44,547 nt of DNA from Salinarimonas sp051117315 (GCA_051117315.1 JBNPEA010000129.1:1-44547); one strand, 5' to 3'. Positions 7,614 to 18,278 are shown, numbered from the stretch's first letter. The notes: generated by a model not told the origin, from the letters alone. Numbers and translations are program-made.

Positions 7614-8909
7614 ATGCCCACTCAGCCCCAGACGAACGATCCGGCCGCGTTTCCCGAAGGAGCCGTCCGCTCTCCGTTGCCCTTCATCTCCGGATTTCTC
7701 CGCAAGCTCGTCCGGAGCGGCCGGTTGACGGTGGTCGACAGCGCGGGCCGGGTCCACAGCTTCGGTCCCGGCGACAGCGGTCCGTACGTCACGGTCAGGC
7801 TCCACGGCCCGCTGGTGCCGCTGCGGATCCTGCTTCGCCCGTCGCTGGCCCTCGGCGAAGCCTACATGGACGGCACGATCACCATCGAGAAGGGGACGTT
7901 GCCGGACCTCCTCCACCTTTGCACCGGTAGTTTCCAGGCGCTCGACCGGCATCCGATCGCGGGCATCCGCAGCGATGTCGACCGATGGCTCCGGCGCTTC
8001 CACCAGAACAACCATCTCGGACGCGCGCGCACGAACGTCGCCCATCACTACGATCTCTCTGGTGCATTGTACGACCTGTTCCTCGATCCGGACCGGCAAT
8101 ATTCGTGTGCCTATTTCCAGACCGGCGCCGAGACGCTCGAGGAAGCGCAGGAGAAGAAGAAGCGCCACATCATGGCGAAGCTCGTGCTCGAGCCCGGCAT
8201 GCGCGTGCTCGACATCGGCTCGGGCTGGGGCGGGCTCGCGCTGGAGATGGCGCGGACGGAAGCGGTGGACGTCACCGGCCTGACCCTCTCGCAGGAGCAG
8301 CTCCTCGTCGCGAACGAGCGCGCCGCCACAGCGGGCCTGTCCTCGCGCGTGTGCTTCGCCTTGCGAGACTACCGCGAGGAGCAGGGCACCTACGACCGGA
8401 TCGTCTCGGTCGGCATGTTCGAGCATGTCGGGGTGGCGCATTACCGTTCCTACTTCGACACCCTGCGACAGCGTCTGAAACCCGAGGGCATCGCCCTCGT
8501 GCACGCGATCGGTCGGGCGGATTCGCCTGGTTCCACCGACCCGTGGCTGAGAAAGTACATCTTTCCGGGCGGCTATTGCCCGGCGCTGTCGGAGGCGCTG
8601 GCGGCCGTCGAGCGGGCGGGGCTCTGGGTCACCGACATCGAGATCCTGCGGCTGCACTATGCCGAGACGCTGCGGCACTGGTACGTGCGCTTCCACGCCA
8701 ACCGCCACCACGCGAAGGCGATCTACGACGAGCGCTTCTGCCGGATGTGGGAGTTCTACCTCGCAGCCTGCGAAGCGGCGTTCCGCAATGGCCCGATGAT
8801 GGTGTTCCAGCTCCAGCTCGCGCGCCGGCGCGACACGGTCCCGCTGACACGCGACTACATCGCCGACCGGGAGCACCGGGGCGTTCGGGTGGAGGAAGCC
8901 GTGGCATGA
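7614..8909 (+). CDS. cfa: Cyclopropane-fatty-acyl-phospholipid synthase
   Basis: A 431-residue SAM-dependent enzyme that adds a methylene bridge across double bonds of membrane phospholipid acyl chains. Visible features are NVAHHYDLSGALYDLFLD (from about residue 141), YSCAYF (163-168), the SAM motif VLDIGSGWGG (198-207), VSVGMFEHVG with the catalytic-region Glu, and IFPGGYCPAL. The C-terminal part contains HYAETLRHWYVRF. The length is slightly above the usual 380-420 because of an N-terminal extension. It is followed after 25 bases by a UbiB-type kinase gene. Expression from the ECF-type promoter at 7444 would make membrane remodelling part of the island's stress response (inference). Confidence 0.93.
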   Translation: MPTQPQTNDPAAFPEGAVRSPLPFISGFLRKLVRSGRLTVVDSAGRVHSFGPGDSGPYVTVRLHGPLVPLRILLRPSLALGEAYMDGTITIEKGTLPDLLHLCTGSFQALDRHPIAGIRSDVDRWLRRFHQNNHLGRARTNVAHHYDLSGALYDLFLDPDRQYSCAYFQTGAETLEEAQEKKKRHIMAKLVLEPGMRVLDIGSGWGGLALEMARTEAVDVTGLTLSQEQLLVANERAATAGLSSRVCFALRDYREEQGTYDRIVSVGMFEHVGVAHYRSYFDTLRQRLKPEGIALVHAIGRADSPGSTDPWLRKYIFPGGYCPALSEALAAVERAGLWVTDIEILRLHYAETLRHWYVRFHANRHHAKAIYDERFCRMWEFYLAACEAAFRNGPMMVFQLQLARRRDTVPLTRDYIADREHRGVRVEEAVA

Positions 8910-8934
8910 CCGGAGCCGAGCGAGCGTCGGCCTC

Positions 8935-10524
8935 ATGATCGCCGGCCGGCTCCTTCGGATCGGTGCCGCGGCCGCGAGCCTGCTCGGCACGGCGGCTGTC
9001 GAGCGCGCGCGCGGAACGGCTCCGGAGAGGTCGCAGCTGCCGCGGCGGCTCCGCATCACGCTCGAGCGGCTCGGGCCGACTTTCGTCAAGCTCGGACAGA
9101 CGCTGAGCCTGCGCCAGGACCTGCTGCCCGATTCGTGGCTCGCCGAGCTCCGTCGGTTGCAGGACCATGTCGCGGCTTTCCCCGGCGCGGACGCGCGGCA
9201 GGCGGTCGAAGTTGCGCTCGGCCGGCCGGTCGAGCAGGTCTTCGTCGCGTTCGAGGCGGAGCCGATGGCTGCGGCCTCGATCGCTCAGGTTCACCGGGCG
9301 CGCTTGCCGGACGGACGTCCCGTCATCGTCAAGATCCGGCGTCCCGGTATCCGGGACCAGATCGATCGCGACATGCGCGCGCTCCTCGGCATAGCCCGCC
9401 TCGTCCTGGTCCTGGCTCCGGGCCTTCGCCGCTACCAGCCGCTCCGCATCGTGGACGAGATCTGGGCCAACCTGCGCAAGGAGACCGACTTCCGCCACGA
9501 GGCGAGGAACATCCGCCGCTTCCGCGAAGCCTTCCGGGAGTGGCCGACGGTGAGCGCGCCGGACGCGATCGACGATCTCTACTCCGAGGCCGTGCTGGTG
9601 CAGGAGATGAGCGGCGGACGGAGCATCGGCGATCCCTCCGTCGACGGTCCGAGGCTCGCTCGGGTTCTGATCGACGCCTACCTCCATCAGTTCTTCGTGG
9701 CCGGCCTGTTCCACGGCGACCCCCATCCCGGCAACCTCTTCGTGATGCCGGACGGGCGCCTCTGCTTCCACGATTTCGGATTGGTCGGCTATCTCGACGC
9801 TCGCACCCGCCGCTCGCTGGCGGTCTACCTCCAGGCGTTCGTGAACAAGGACGCCGCCTGGATGCTCGATGCGGCCGTCGAGCTTGGCCTGCTCGGCGGA
9901 CCGATCGACCGTCCCGCCTTCACACGAGGGATCGAGGAGATCCTGTCCGACTTCGCCACGCTGCCGCTCAAGGACTGGTCGCTCGCCGAGGCCGTGCTGC
10001 GTGTCGCCCGGCTGGGTTCGGGCGAGAACCTGGTCCTGCCGCAGAACCTCGTTGTGCTCGTGCGGGCGCTGTTCCTGGTGGAGAGCGCGCTGCGTACCCT
10101 CGACCCGGACTTCAAGGTGCTGGACATGCTGCTGGCGCGGGGCGGCGCCATGATGGAGGGCGTCCTGCGCGGCGGCCCGCCGGCCTCGGCCTTGGCCCGG
10201 CTGAAGACGGAAGCCGCCCTGGCTGCGCAGGACCTGCCTGGGTCCATCGCGAGCTGGTTGCACCGCGCGCAGCGCGAGGGCGGGGGACCGCTCGCTGCCA
10301 TGCGGCAGGCGAGCCCGGAGGCGCAGCTCGACCGGGTCGGCAACCGCCTCGCCCTGGCCATCGTCACGCTCGGCCTCTATGTCGCGGCCTCGGTGCTCAT
10401 GCTGGACAGCGCGGGGCCGCGCGTGCTCGGGGACGTGCCGCTGTTCGCGCTGCTCGGCTACGCGCTCGCATTCCTGTCGTCGTTTCGCCTGATCCGGGCA
10501 ATCGCCCGCTCGGGACGGCTGTAA
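8935..10524 (+). CDS. ABC1/UbiB-type atypical kinase
   Basis: A 529-residue member of the ABC1/ADCK/UbiB family of atypical kinases or ATPases, which support ubiquinone or lipid homeostasis at the membrane. It has the family KxGQ motif (FVKLGQTLSLRQDLLP, about residues 43-58), the Ala-rich nucleotide loop AAASIAQVHRA, the ion-pair Lys in VIVKIRRPG, the catalytic-type HGDPHPGNLFV and the metal-binding FHDFGLVG. Two hydrophobic segments near the C-terminus (about 480-520) look like the membrane anchor. It follows cfa by 25 bases and is probably co-transcribed. The distance from any ubiG/ubiE genes suggests an accessory copy and not the housekeeping ubiB; this is inferred. Confidence 0.88.
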   Translation: MIAGRLLRIGAAAASLLGTAAVERARGTAPERSQLPRRLRITLERLGPTFVKLGQTLSLRQDLLPDSWLAELRRLQDHVAAFPGADARQAVEVALGRPVEQVFVAFEAEPMAAASIAQVHRARLPDGRPVIVKIRRPGIRDQIDRDMRALLGIARLVLVLAPGLRRYQPLRIVDEIWANLRKETDFRHEARNIRRFREAFREWPTVSAPDAIDDLYSEAVLVQEMSGGRSIGDPSVDGPRLARVLIDAYLHQFFVAGLFHGDPHPGNLFVMPDGRLCFHDFGLVGYLDARTRRSLAVYLQAFVNKDAAWMLDAAVELGLLGGPIDRPAFTRGIEEILSDFATLPLKDWSLAEAVLRVARLGSGENLVLPQNLVVLVRALFLVESALRTLDPDFKVLDMLLARGGAMMEGVLRGGPPASALARLKTEAALAAQDLPGSIASWLHRAQREGGGPLAAMRQASPEAQLDRVGNRLALAIVTLGLYVAASVLMLDSAGPRVLGDVPLFALLGYALAFLSSFRLIRAIARSGRL

Positions 10525-10585
10525 ATCGCGAGGTCCATCCGGTCGACGTCCGCGTGGCGTGGTCCGGTCTCGGCTCTCCCGACAG

Positions 10586-12719
<2,134 letters not shown>

Positions 12720-12727
<8 letters not shown>

Positions 12728-13727
12728 GGCCGACCAGATTGCGCGGCTCGCCACGAGCGAAGGCCTCGATGTTGTCGAGCGTGGTCTCGATGATGCGCTG
12801 CACCGCGCTCTGCGTGTTGTAGGCGTTGTGGGGCGTGACGATCACGTTCGGGAACCGCAGCAGCACGTGATTGGCGACGAGCGCCTTCAGGTCGAGGCCG
12901 TCGGTCGAGGCTTGCCGGAAGATCTGGGCCTCCTCGCGAACGAGCGGCTCCTCCGGCAGGACATCGAGCCCGGCGGCTCGGAGCCGGCCGTCGGCCAGCG
13001 CGCGGACCAGGGCCGGCACGTCGACGACATTGCCCCGCGCGGTGTTGATCAGGATCGCGCCCGGCTTCATCAGGGTGAATGCGCGGTCGGAGATCAGGCT
13101 CGTCGTGCCCGGTGTCGCCGGCACGTGGAGGGTCAGCGCGTCCGCGGACGCCAGAACCATGTCGAGGTCGGCATAGCGAAAGCCGAGCCGAGCCGCCGTG
13201 GCCGCGTCCGGATGGGCATCGTGGGCGACGACCGTCATCCCGAAGCCGCGCGCGATCTCGATCACGCGGCGCCCGATCCGCCCGGTGCCGACGACACCGA
13301 GCGTCTTGCCGCGCAGCTCGAAGCCGCGCAGCCCGCTCTGCGAGAAGTCGCCACGGCGGGTCCGCTCGACCGACTCGACCAGGTTCCGTGCGACGGCCAG
13401 GAGCAGCGCGAATGCGTGCTCCGCAACGGTCGAATCGCCGTAGTCCGGCACGTTGGCCACGGCGACGCCATTGGACCGGCACCAGTCGAGGTCGATATGG
13501 TCGAAGCCGGTCGAGCGCGTGGCGATCAGCGCGAGGGAGGGCAATCGCGCCAGCACCTCGGCGTCGAGCTTGGAGTTCACGAACGTGCTGACGATCTCGG
13601 CATCCGGATGGTCAGCAGCGGTGCGCGCGTCGAGCGGATCGCGCGTGCAGCTCAGCTCGTGCGCCGGTTCCAGCCGCAGGCAGGCCCGGTGTTCCCATTC
13701 CTCGGTTTCGAAGACGACGACCTTCAT
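12720..13727 (-). CDS. D-isomer-specific 2-hydroxyacid dehydrogenase (D-lactate dehydrogenase-like)
   Basis: A 335-residue NAD-dependent dehydrogenase that interconverts 2-keto and D-2-hydroxy acids. The start at 13727 (MKVVVFETEEWE) has GAGG about ten bases upstream. Features are the substrate-domain motif IATRSTGFDHIDL, the Rossmann GTGRIGRRV, the catalytic Arg in INTARGNVVD, the Glu in LPEEPL and the His in VTPHNAYNT. The length and the GFELRGKTLGVVGTGRIG block fit D-lactate dehydrogenase-like members. Its 3' end overlaps glgX. Linking glycogen breakdown to a D-2-hydroxyacid step would fit redox balancing under stress (inference). Substrate specificity cannot be read from the sequence. Confidence 0.88.
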
Positions 13728-14213
13728 CTCGCAACCTCGCACCGGTGGGCGATCATCGATGCCCCGAGCGGCTGCTCCTCGTCCGCCACGCGGCGCGTGG
13801 TGAGGGTGAGAGGCGCTGTGCCGCCGGCGAGGGCTCGAAACCAAGCTACGCGTTCCTTCACCCGTATGCTCCTCTCGATCATGGCCGACACCGCGTGCCG
13901 CCCCGTTTTCGGCCTGCGCGGTCTCGAGACGCTCTGCGCCTCGCTGGTGCAGCCCGATTTCACCCAAGGACGCGAGCGGGCAACGCGCCTTACAGCGGCG
14001 GCGAGGCTCCACCGCGCGGGGACCACGACGCGGACGACAGCGGTACGCCGCCGCGTGCCGAACCGGGGCCGCGGGGCCGGCCCGGAACCATGACGGGAGG
14101 ACGACGATTTCGTCAGGGACGAAGCGGCTCGTCCGAGCCCGCCTCCCGGCGGGTACGCGGTCCCCCGCCGCGGCAGGGTCCTTCTGCACCGGGCTCGCTA
14201 CAGGGAGTATCCC
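13728..14213. other. Divergent intergenic region between dehydrogenase and DUF302 genes
   Basis: About 490 bases without a supportable gene. It contains the minus-strand ECF-type promoter at 13966-13994 facing the dehydrogenase. A weak EcfG-like pair, GGAAC at 14084-14088 and CGAT at 14105-14108 with 16 bases between, faces DUF302. The second site departs from the usual CGTT and is doubtful. Confidence 0.4.
13966..13994 (-). promoter_or_regulatory. ECF-type promoter, copy 3 of 7
   Basis: Read on the minus strand: TGTAAGG (13994-13988), 15 bases, then CGTCCTT (13972-13966). It faces the 2-hydroxyacid dehydrogenase-glgX pair, with a leader of roughly 230 bases. Confidence 0.62.
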
Positions 14214-14600
14214 ATGAGCTACACCATCACCCGCACCATCGAGGGCGCCGATGTCGATGCCGTCGACACGAAGCTCCGTGCGTCGCTGGCCGACCACGGC
14301 TTCGGCGTGCTGACCGAGATCGACGTGCAGAAGACGATGAAGAGCAAGCTCGACGAGGACATGGCGCCCTATCGGATCCTCGGCGCCTGCAATCCGAAGA
14401 TGGCGTGGGAGGCGATCGGCATCGAGCCGCGCGTCGGCGCCATGCTGCCCTGCAACGTGATCCTGCGCCAGACCGACGCGGGCGTCGAGATCAGTGCCGT
14501 CGATCCGGTCGCGTCGATGCAGGCGATCGACAACGCGGAGCTCGGCAGGGTCGCCGGCCAGGTGCGCGACATGCTGGCCAAGGCGGTCGCCGCGGTCTGA
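14214..14600 (+). CDS. DUF302 domain protein
   Basis: A 128-residue protein spanning one DUF302 domain. It opens MSYTITRTIEGADVDAV and has the conserved region GFGVLTEIDVQKTMKSKL, then YRILGACNPKMAWEAI. The block MLPCNVILRQ follows. The two cysteines in GACNP and LPCN are typical of the family, which is common in stress and metal gene clusters but has no settled biochemical role. AGGGAG precedes the ATG at 14214. There is no signal peptide, so it is cytoplasmic. It stands alone between divergent and convergent neighbours. Confidence 0.9.
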   Translation: MSYTITRTIEGADVDAVDTKLRASLADHGFGVLTEIDVQKTMKSKLDEDMAPYRILGACNPKMAWEAIGIEPRVGAMLPCNVILRQTDAGVEISAVDPVASMQAIDNAELGRVAGQVRDMLAKAVAAV

Positions 14601-14609
14601 CGCGGCCGG

Positions 14610-14640
14610 CCGACCCCGTACTGCGCCAGGTCGGTCTTCG
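14610..14640 (+). terminator. Possible weak terminator between convergent genes
   Basis: CCGACC (14610-14615) can pair with GGTCGG (14629-14634), followed by TCTTCGCTTT. The stem is short and the T tract interrupted, so this is a tentative end point for the DUF302 transcript. Confidence 0.3.
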
Positions 14641-14671
14641 CTTTGTGCCGAGCCTACGCTTCGTCGCGCGA

Positions 14672-15658
14672 TCAGGTTCGGCGTCCGCCGAGCGGCCCCG
14701 CTGCCAGATAGACACCGACGACCGACAACGCGGCGCCGACGATCGTGAGGGCCGTCACCGTTTCCTCGAAGAAGGCCCAGCCGACCGTCAGGCCGATCAC
14801 GGGGACGATGAAGCTGAAGGCCACGGCCTGCGAGACCGCGAGCCGTGCCAGCGTGATCTGCCAGAGCCAGAACGCGAGCGCCGTGCCCGGCAGGGCGAGA
14901 CCGAGCAGCGCCGCCACGAAGCGTCCGGTCCAGTCGATGCTGGTGGGGTCCTCCAGCAGGATCGCCAGGCCGGCGAGAAGGGCGGCGCCGATCGAGAGCT
15001 GCAATCCCATCGCCATGACGGGCGCGACCTCGTTCGCGAGCCGCTTGATGGCGATGTTCCCGACGGCGACGCCCGTTGTCGCCAGCAGGACGTAGCCCAG
15101 GCCGATCAGGCTGGTGCCCCCGCCGCCGGTGGCGGGCGCGAAGCTCGGAAGGGCGATGACGGTGATGCCGGCGAGGCCGATCGCGAGACCGCTCCAGCCG
15201 ACCGCGCCGGTGCGTTCTCCCAGGACGAGGGCCGCGAGCAACCCGGCGATCAACGGCTGGGCGTTGGAGATGACGGTCGCGAGCCCGGGCGAGACGAACT
15301 CGGCGCCATGGAACATGCCGAAATAGCCGATGCCCGTCATGCCGATCCCGGCAACGACGATCCAGCGCCACTGGTTCGTCGTCGCCGGCCGGCTGGCGCC
15401 GGTCGCCAGGGCGATCGCCATCAACGCCGCGCCGCCGATCGCCGCGCGCAGGGCAGCGAAGGTCAGGTGCGGCGCATCCTCGAGCGCGACGGCTATCAAC
15501 GGGTAGCATGCCGCCCACAAAGCCATGACGACGACGGCCAGAAGCCGGGGCGGGAGTGGTCTCAACAGGTTTTCGCCGATCTCTCGTGCCGGTGCCGAGC
15601 CACGTGGTGGCGGTGGCCGTTCGTGAGCTCCACGCGGCCGTCCGGTTTCGGGTCGCAT
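14672..15658 (-). CDS. EamA/DMT-superfamily transporter
   Basis: A drug/metabolite transporter-type permease of about 328 residues with around ten membrane segments in two EamA repeats. The first repeat includes ALWAACYPLIAVALEDAPHLTFAALRAAIGG and FHGAEFVSPGLATVISNAQPLIAGLLAALVLGER. The second includes SQAVAFSFIVPVIGLTVGWAFFEET. The substrate is unknown. The start is uncertain: the ATG at 15658 gives a long hydrophilic N-terminus with no clear ribosome site, while an ATG at 15526 would begin inside the first membrane segment. It is downstream of the Cys-rich mini-protein gene on the same strand, about 170 bases away, and could be read from the same promoter. Confidence 0.8.
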   Translation of the reverse strand: MRPETGRPRGAHERPPPPRGSAPAREIGENLLRPLPPRLLAVVVMALWAACYPLIAVALEDAPHLTFAALRAAIGGAALMAIALATGASRPATTNQWRWIVVAGIGMTGIGYFGMFHGAEFVSPGLATVISNAQPLIAGLLAALVLGERTGAVGWSGLAIGLAGITVIALPSFAPATGGGGTSLIGLGYVLLATTGVAVGNIAIKRLANEVAPVMAMGLQLSIGAALLAGLAILLEDPTSIDWTGRFVAALLGLALPGTALAFWLWQITLARLAVSQAVAFSFIVPVIGLTVGWAFFEETVTALTIVGAALSVVGVYLAAGPLGGRRT

Positions 15659-15830
15659 TGGCGGGCGGGCGCGGGCTCGATCGGAGCCGCACCGCAATGA
15701 GCTGCGGCCTGCATGCGGAACCGTCCGTGCCAGGCCGCCGAGCAGAAGACGTATTCCAAGCCGCTGGGAGCGCCGGTTGACTAGACCCGATCGACCGCCG
15801 GGTCTCCGCCGTGGACAGGGTCTCGACCGG

Positions 15831-16037
15831 TCATGACAGGCCGTCCCGCCGTCCCGCATCCGGCGCCGTGTCGCCGCCGCAGCACCCGGTTTCGCGATCT
15901 TCGGCAGGCGGCGAAGCTGCGGCCCGTTCCTTCTCGCGGGCCCCGCCGCAGCAGCACCCGGCCTTGCCACCGGCCTGTTCGATGGCGGCCCGAAGGGTTT
16001 CTTCCGGCTGCACGCCCGCGAGTCGTTCCCTGTCCAT
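15831..16037 (-). CDS. Cys-rich mini-protein (CCC-G ... CC-G), putative metal binder
   Basis: A 68-residue soluble protein with CCCGG at residues 28-32 and CCGGD at 52-56. The N-terminal segment (PEETLRAAIEQAGGKAG) looks helical; the remainder is charged and probably flexible. A near-perfect ribosome site, AAGGAGG, lies about seven bases before the ATG, which makes this a convincing short gene. It shares the paired CCC-G and CC-G motifs with the mini-protein at 2965-3162, in the reverse order. It has an ECF-type promoter 53 bases upstream. Metal binding, with copper the likely ion, is inferred from composition and context. I know no named family for it. Confidence 0.78.
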   Translation of the reverse strand: MDRERLAGVQPEETLRAAIEQAGGKAGCCCGGAREKERAAASPPAEDRETGCCGGDTAPDAGRRDGLS

Positions 16038-16090
16038 GGCCGAGCCTCCTTCGGTGGCGATCGGCCCATCTGGCCGATCCTCTCACCGAC

Positions 16091-16119
16091 AAGGACGCTC
16101 CAGCCACGAGGCCATTACG
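16091..16119 (-). promoter_or_regulatory. ECF-type promoter, copy 4 of 7
   Basis: Read on the minus strand: CGTAATG (16119-16113), 15 bases, then CGTCCTT (16097-16091). It ends 53 bases before the Cys-rich mini-protein start at 16037. The -35 half resembles the copy before the other mini-protein (TGTAATG). Confidence 0.7.
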
Positions 16120-16131
16120 GCCGTTCGTGTC

Positions 16132-16854
16132 TCAGGCCGGACGGCGCAGGTCGCGTGGAGGACGCGCGGTCGTGGCCACGAAGGCTGCGAGCCTCAGCGT
16201 CACGACCGCGAGCACGAGCCCGACGAATGCCCATTGCAGCGGGTTCGGCTCGGGCGTTTGGCGGTGGAAGCTCAGGAAATGGGCGAAGAGGAAATAGCCC
16301 ACGTGGGCGACGCCGAGCCACCACAGCGGCACCGCGCCCAGCTGCAGCACCTTCCACGTCTGCGCGCCCAGCCGCCGCACGGAGGTGTCGTTGGAGGTCA
16401 GCGCCAGAGGGATCGCGAGCGCCAGCGCCACCAGGCCGATGGCGTTGGCGAGCCCGAAACCGTGCTGCACCATCACGTAGCGGCCGAGCTGGGGGTGGAA
16501 CTCGAAGCCGAACAGGCGCCACAGATCCCATGTCACCCATCCGGCGAGGATGATGACGAGGTGCACGATGGCGAGAAGCGTGGCGTAGACGCCCAGCTCG
16601 CGCCGGAAGGCGATGACGCGCCCGGCCGGTCGCCAGAGGCGCGCCGTCGCGCCGACGGCCATGGCGAGCGCCAGGAGCAGGAAGGACGCATCGCCGAACG
16701 CCCGGTTCCAGCGATGCATCGGGCTCCATTGGGCGTGAACCGCCAGAAAGCCGGCGACCAGCGCCGCGGACAGGGCGATCACGGCCAGGTTGCGCCCGAG
16801 CGGTCCTGTCCAGCGCCTCGAGAGGCCGGCGCCGCGACCCGTCGCCGCCGTCAT
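16132..16854 (-). CDS. Ferric-reductase-like transmembrane protein
   Basis: A 240-residue membrane protein from the ATG at 16854 (MTAATGRG). It has six or so membrane segments in the pattern of the ferric-reductase-like/YedZ (MsrQ) heme-binding domain. Candidate heme-ligand histidines lie in helices, for example LLAIVHLVIILAGW and GVAHVGYFLFAHFLSFH. WKVLQLGAVPLWWLGVAHVGYFLFAHFLSF resembles the family's second His-bearing helix. It has no attached FAD/NAD domain, so electrons would come from a partner. A role in transmembrane electron transfer or methionine-sulfoxide repair is possible, but no msrP is visible here. An ECF-type promoter lies 120 bases upstream. Confidence 0.75.
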   Translation of the reverse strand: MTAATGRGAGLSRRWTGPLGRNLAVIALSAALVAGFLAVHAQWSPMHRWNRAFGDASFLLLALAMAVGATARLWRPAGRVIAFRRELGVYATLLAIVHLVIILAGWVTWDLWRLFGFEFHPQLGRYVMVQHGFGLANAIGLVALALAIPLALTSNDTSVRRLGAQTWKVLQLGAVPLWWLGVAHVGYFLFAHFLSFHRQTPEPNPLQWAFVGLVLAVVTLRLAAFVATTARPPRDLRRPA

Positions 16855-16974
16855 CTCGCGACCCCGTCGATGGCGGCTTCCTGGCCGAGCAGTCGAGAAT
16901 CGCCCATGCCCATTCACATCTCCAGATTGCTTTTCGCGCTGCGCGCAGGACCGACACCGTCCCTCGGCGTGCTA

Positions 16975-17003
16975 CATGACGCAGGTGGCGCCACGTCCTT
17001 ACG
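16975..17003 (-). promoter_or_regulatory. ECF-type promoter, copy 5 of 7 (weakest)
   Basis: Read on the minus strand: CGTAAGG (17003-16997), 15 bases, then CGTCATG (16981-16975). The CGTC core and spacing are kept, but the last three bases differ from the other copies. It faces the ferric-reductase-like gene. Confidence 0.5.
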
Positions 17004-17162
17004 GGCGTGGCACGCGGTGCTGGGTCCGCCGCGGCAGAGGCTCGCCGGACGAAAAGCTTTGCCATGAAGGATGTCCGAAGCGTGACCGGGCACACCTCGC
17101 GTCGTGCGGGCGCGGGCCGGCGTTCGTCACGAATGCGTGAGACGCCCGGACGCGTCGTGACA

Positions 17163-17176
17163 TTGATCGAGGTCAA
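17163..17176 (+). promoter_or_regulatory. FNR/FixK-type operator
   Basis: TTGATCGAGGTCAA is a near-palindrome matching the TTGAT-N4-ATCAA box of FNR/FixK regulators in 9 of 10 defined positions. Its centre is about 63 bases before the start at 17233, which would suit activation at -41.5 with a short leader. It suggests low-oxygen control of the small secreted protein and perhaps the sigma gene behind it. Confidence 0.5.
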
Positions 17177-17232
17177 GGCGATGCCTTCCGCCATCGTCGA
17201 GGCTGGGGGTTCGACCTCGAGATGCGGGACCC

Positions 17233-17628
17233 ATGCGCTTGTGGCGGAAACGGGCAGGGGCGGATCGTTGCTCGGCGTGTTCGCACGCCGTGGCGCTGTG
17301 GCTGGCTGCCGCCGTCCTGCTCATCATGGCGCTCGGCGATCCCGGGCCCGCCCTTTCGACCGAGGGCGGTGTGGCCCATTGGCATTCCGCATCCGCCGGC
17401 GCCGACGGGTGGTCCGGCCTGGCAGATGCAGGCGGGACCGAGCGGTCGGTCGCCGGTGAGCGGTGCTGCAGCCTCGCCGGGAGCTGTGCCGTCGATCTTC
17501 CACCGTCGGCGGTCGACGTGGGCCGCGTCCTCGCCGCAGCCCACCTGTCCATGAGCCTCGGCGAGCGGGACCCGCCCGGTCCCGCCTACCCGCCCTTCAA
17601 GCCGCCCCGCCTCCGGACCCGAGCCTGA
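17233..17628 (+). CDS. Small predicted secreted or anchored protein, His/Cys-bearing, unknown function
   Basis: A 131-residue protein. It has a basic N-terminus with a CSAC pair, one hydrophobic segment (about residues 19-35), then a polar domain with HWHS, ERCCSLAGSC and a Pro-rich tail (YPPFKPPR). The layout is that of a membrane-anchored periplasmic protein. Similar short proteins with His and CC/C residues and a Pro-rich end occur in metal clusters (DUF2946-like in appearance), but I cannot assign a family. The ribosome site is weak. It lies 57 bases after an FNR-type box and 68 bases before the ECF sigma gene, and may be a sensor or metal-trapping partner (inference). Confidence 0.5.
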   Translation: MRLWRKRAGADRCSACSHAVALWLAAAVLLIMALGDPGPALSTEGGVAHWHSASAGADGWSGLADAGGTERSVAGERCCSLAGSCAVDLPPSAVDVGRVLAAAHLSMSLGERDPPGPAYPPFKPPRLRTRA

Positions 17629-17696
17629 GAAAGCCGCCAGCGCTGCACGGTGTGCGCCTGCCGGCTGTCTTGCATGCTTGTGTCCGGAGACCTCTC

Positions 17697-18278
17697 ATGT
17701 CCATCCATCATGCCGCCGGCTCCGCATCGCGCGCGGCCTGTCCCGAGCCCGTGACTGCGGTTCATCACGTCCTTCTCGAGCACCGGAACGACTATCTGCG
17801 CTACTTCCGAGGGCGCCTCAGCCGGCCAGACGAGGCCGAAGATGCCTTCCAGGACTTCTGCCTCAGGGCGATCCGGAGCGCTGGCGTGCCGAGCCGGGTT
17901 CCCGATGCCGAAGTCTGGCTGCGCTGCGTCCTGCGCTCGACCATCGTCGATCACTATCGCCGCCGTGCCGCGCGCAGGCGCGGCGAGGAAGCCTATCGTC
18001 TCGAGCCGCGAGACTCCGAGCCCGGAGCGGAGGGAGACGGCTCGCCATCCTGTCGATGCGTGACCGCCGCTCTGGCCACGCTGCGCGCCGATCAGGCCGA
18101 CTTGATCCGCCGCGTCTACCTCGACCAGGAGCCGCGGGCTGCCGTCGCCGAAGATTGCGGGGTGACCGCGAACAACCTCGGTGTGCGGCTTCACCGGGCC
18201 CGGCAGGCGCTGAAGGAGGCCATTGCCGCCGTCTGCGCGACCTGCGGCGACGGCCGCTTCGCCGAGTGTGACTGCTGA
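17697..18278 (+). CDS. ECF sigma factor with C-terminal CX2CX7CXC motif
   Basis: A 193-residue extracytoplasmic-function sigma factor. Region 2 is HRNDYLRYFRGRLSRPDEAEDAFQDFCLRAI with WLRCVLRSTIVDHYRRRAARR. Region 4 is LRADQADLIRRVYLDQEPRAAVAEDCGVTANNLGVRLHRARQALKEAI. The ATG at 17697 has GGAGA seven bases upstream. The protein ends in CATCGDGRFAECDC, a CX2CX7CXC cluster matched in spacing by the second sigma factor at 18976. No anti-sigma gene is adjacent. CorE-type (ECF44) sigma factors sense copper through a C-terminal Cys-rich domain without an anti-sigma. This protein is similar in design, though assignment to that group is not proven. Confidence 0.85.
   Translation: MSIHHAAGSASRAACPEPVTAVHHVLLEHRNDYLRYFRGRLSRPDEAEDAFQDFCLRAIRSAGVPSRVPDAEVWLRCVLRSTIVDHYRRRAARRRGEEAYRLEPRDSEPGAEGDGSPSCRCVTAALATLRADQADLIRRVYLDQEPRAAVAEDCGVTANNLGVRLHRARQALKEAIAAVCATCGDGRFAECDC

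Larger units (their letters stand above)
16855..17232. other. Intergenic control region (divergent)
   Basis: About 380 bases between the ferric-reductase-like gene (minus) and the small secreted protein gene (plus). No gene is supportable. It holds the minus-strand ECF-type site at 16975-17003. A short inverted repeat overlaps the -35 half of that site (16991-17010, CCACGTCC and GGGCGTGG). An FNR/FixK-type box lies at 17163-17176. Confidence 0.5.

Noticed and set aside
14084..14108. EcfG-like GGAAC-N16-CGAT before DUF302
   Set aside because: The second half departs from CGTT and one weak match in a 490-base gap is not convincing; mentioned only in the intergenic entry.
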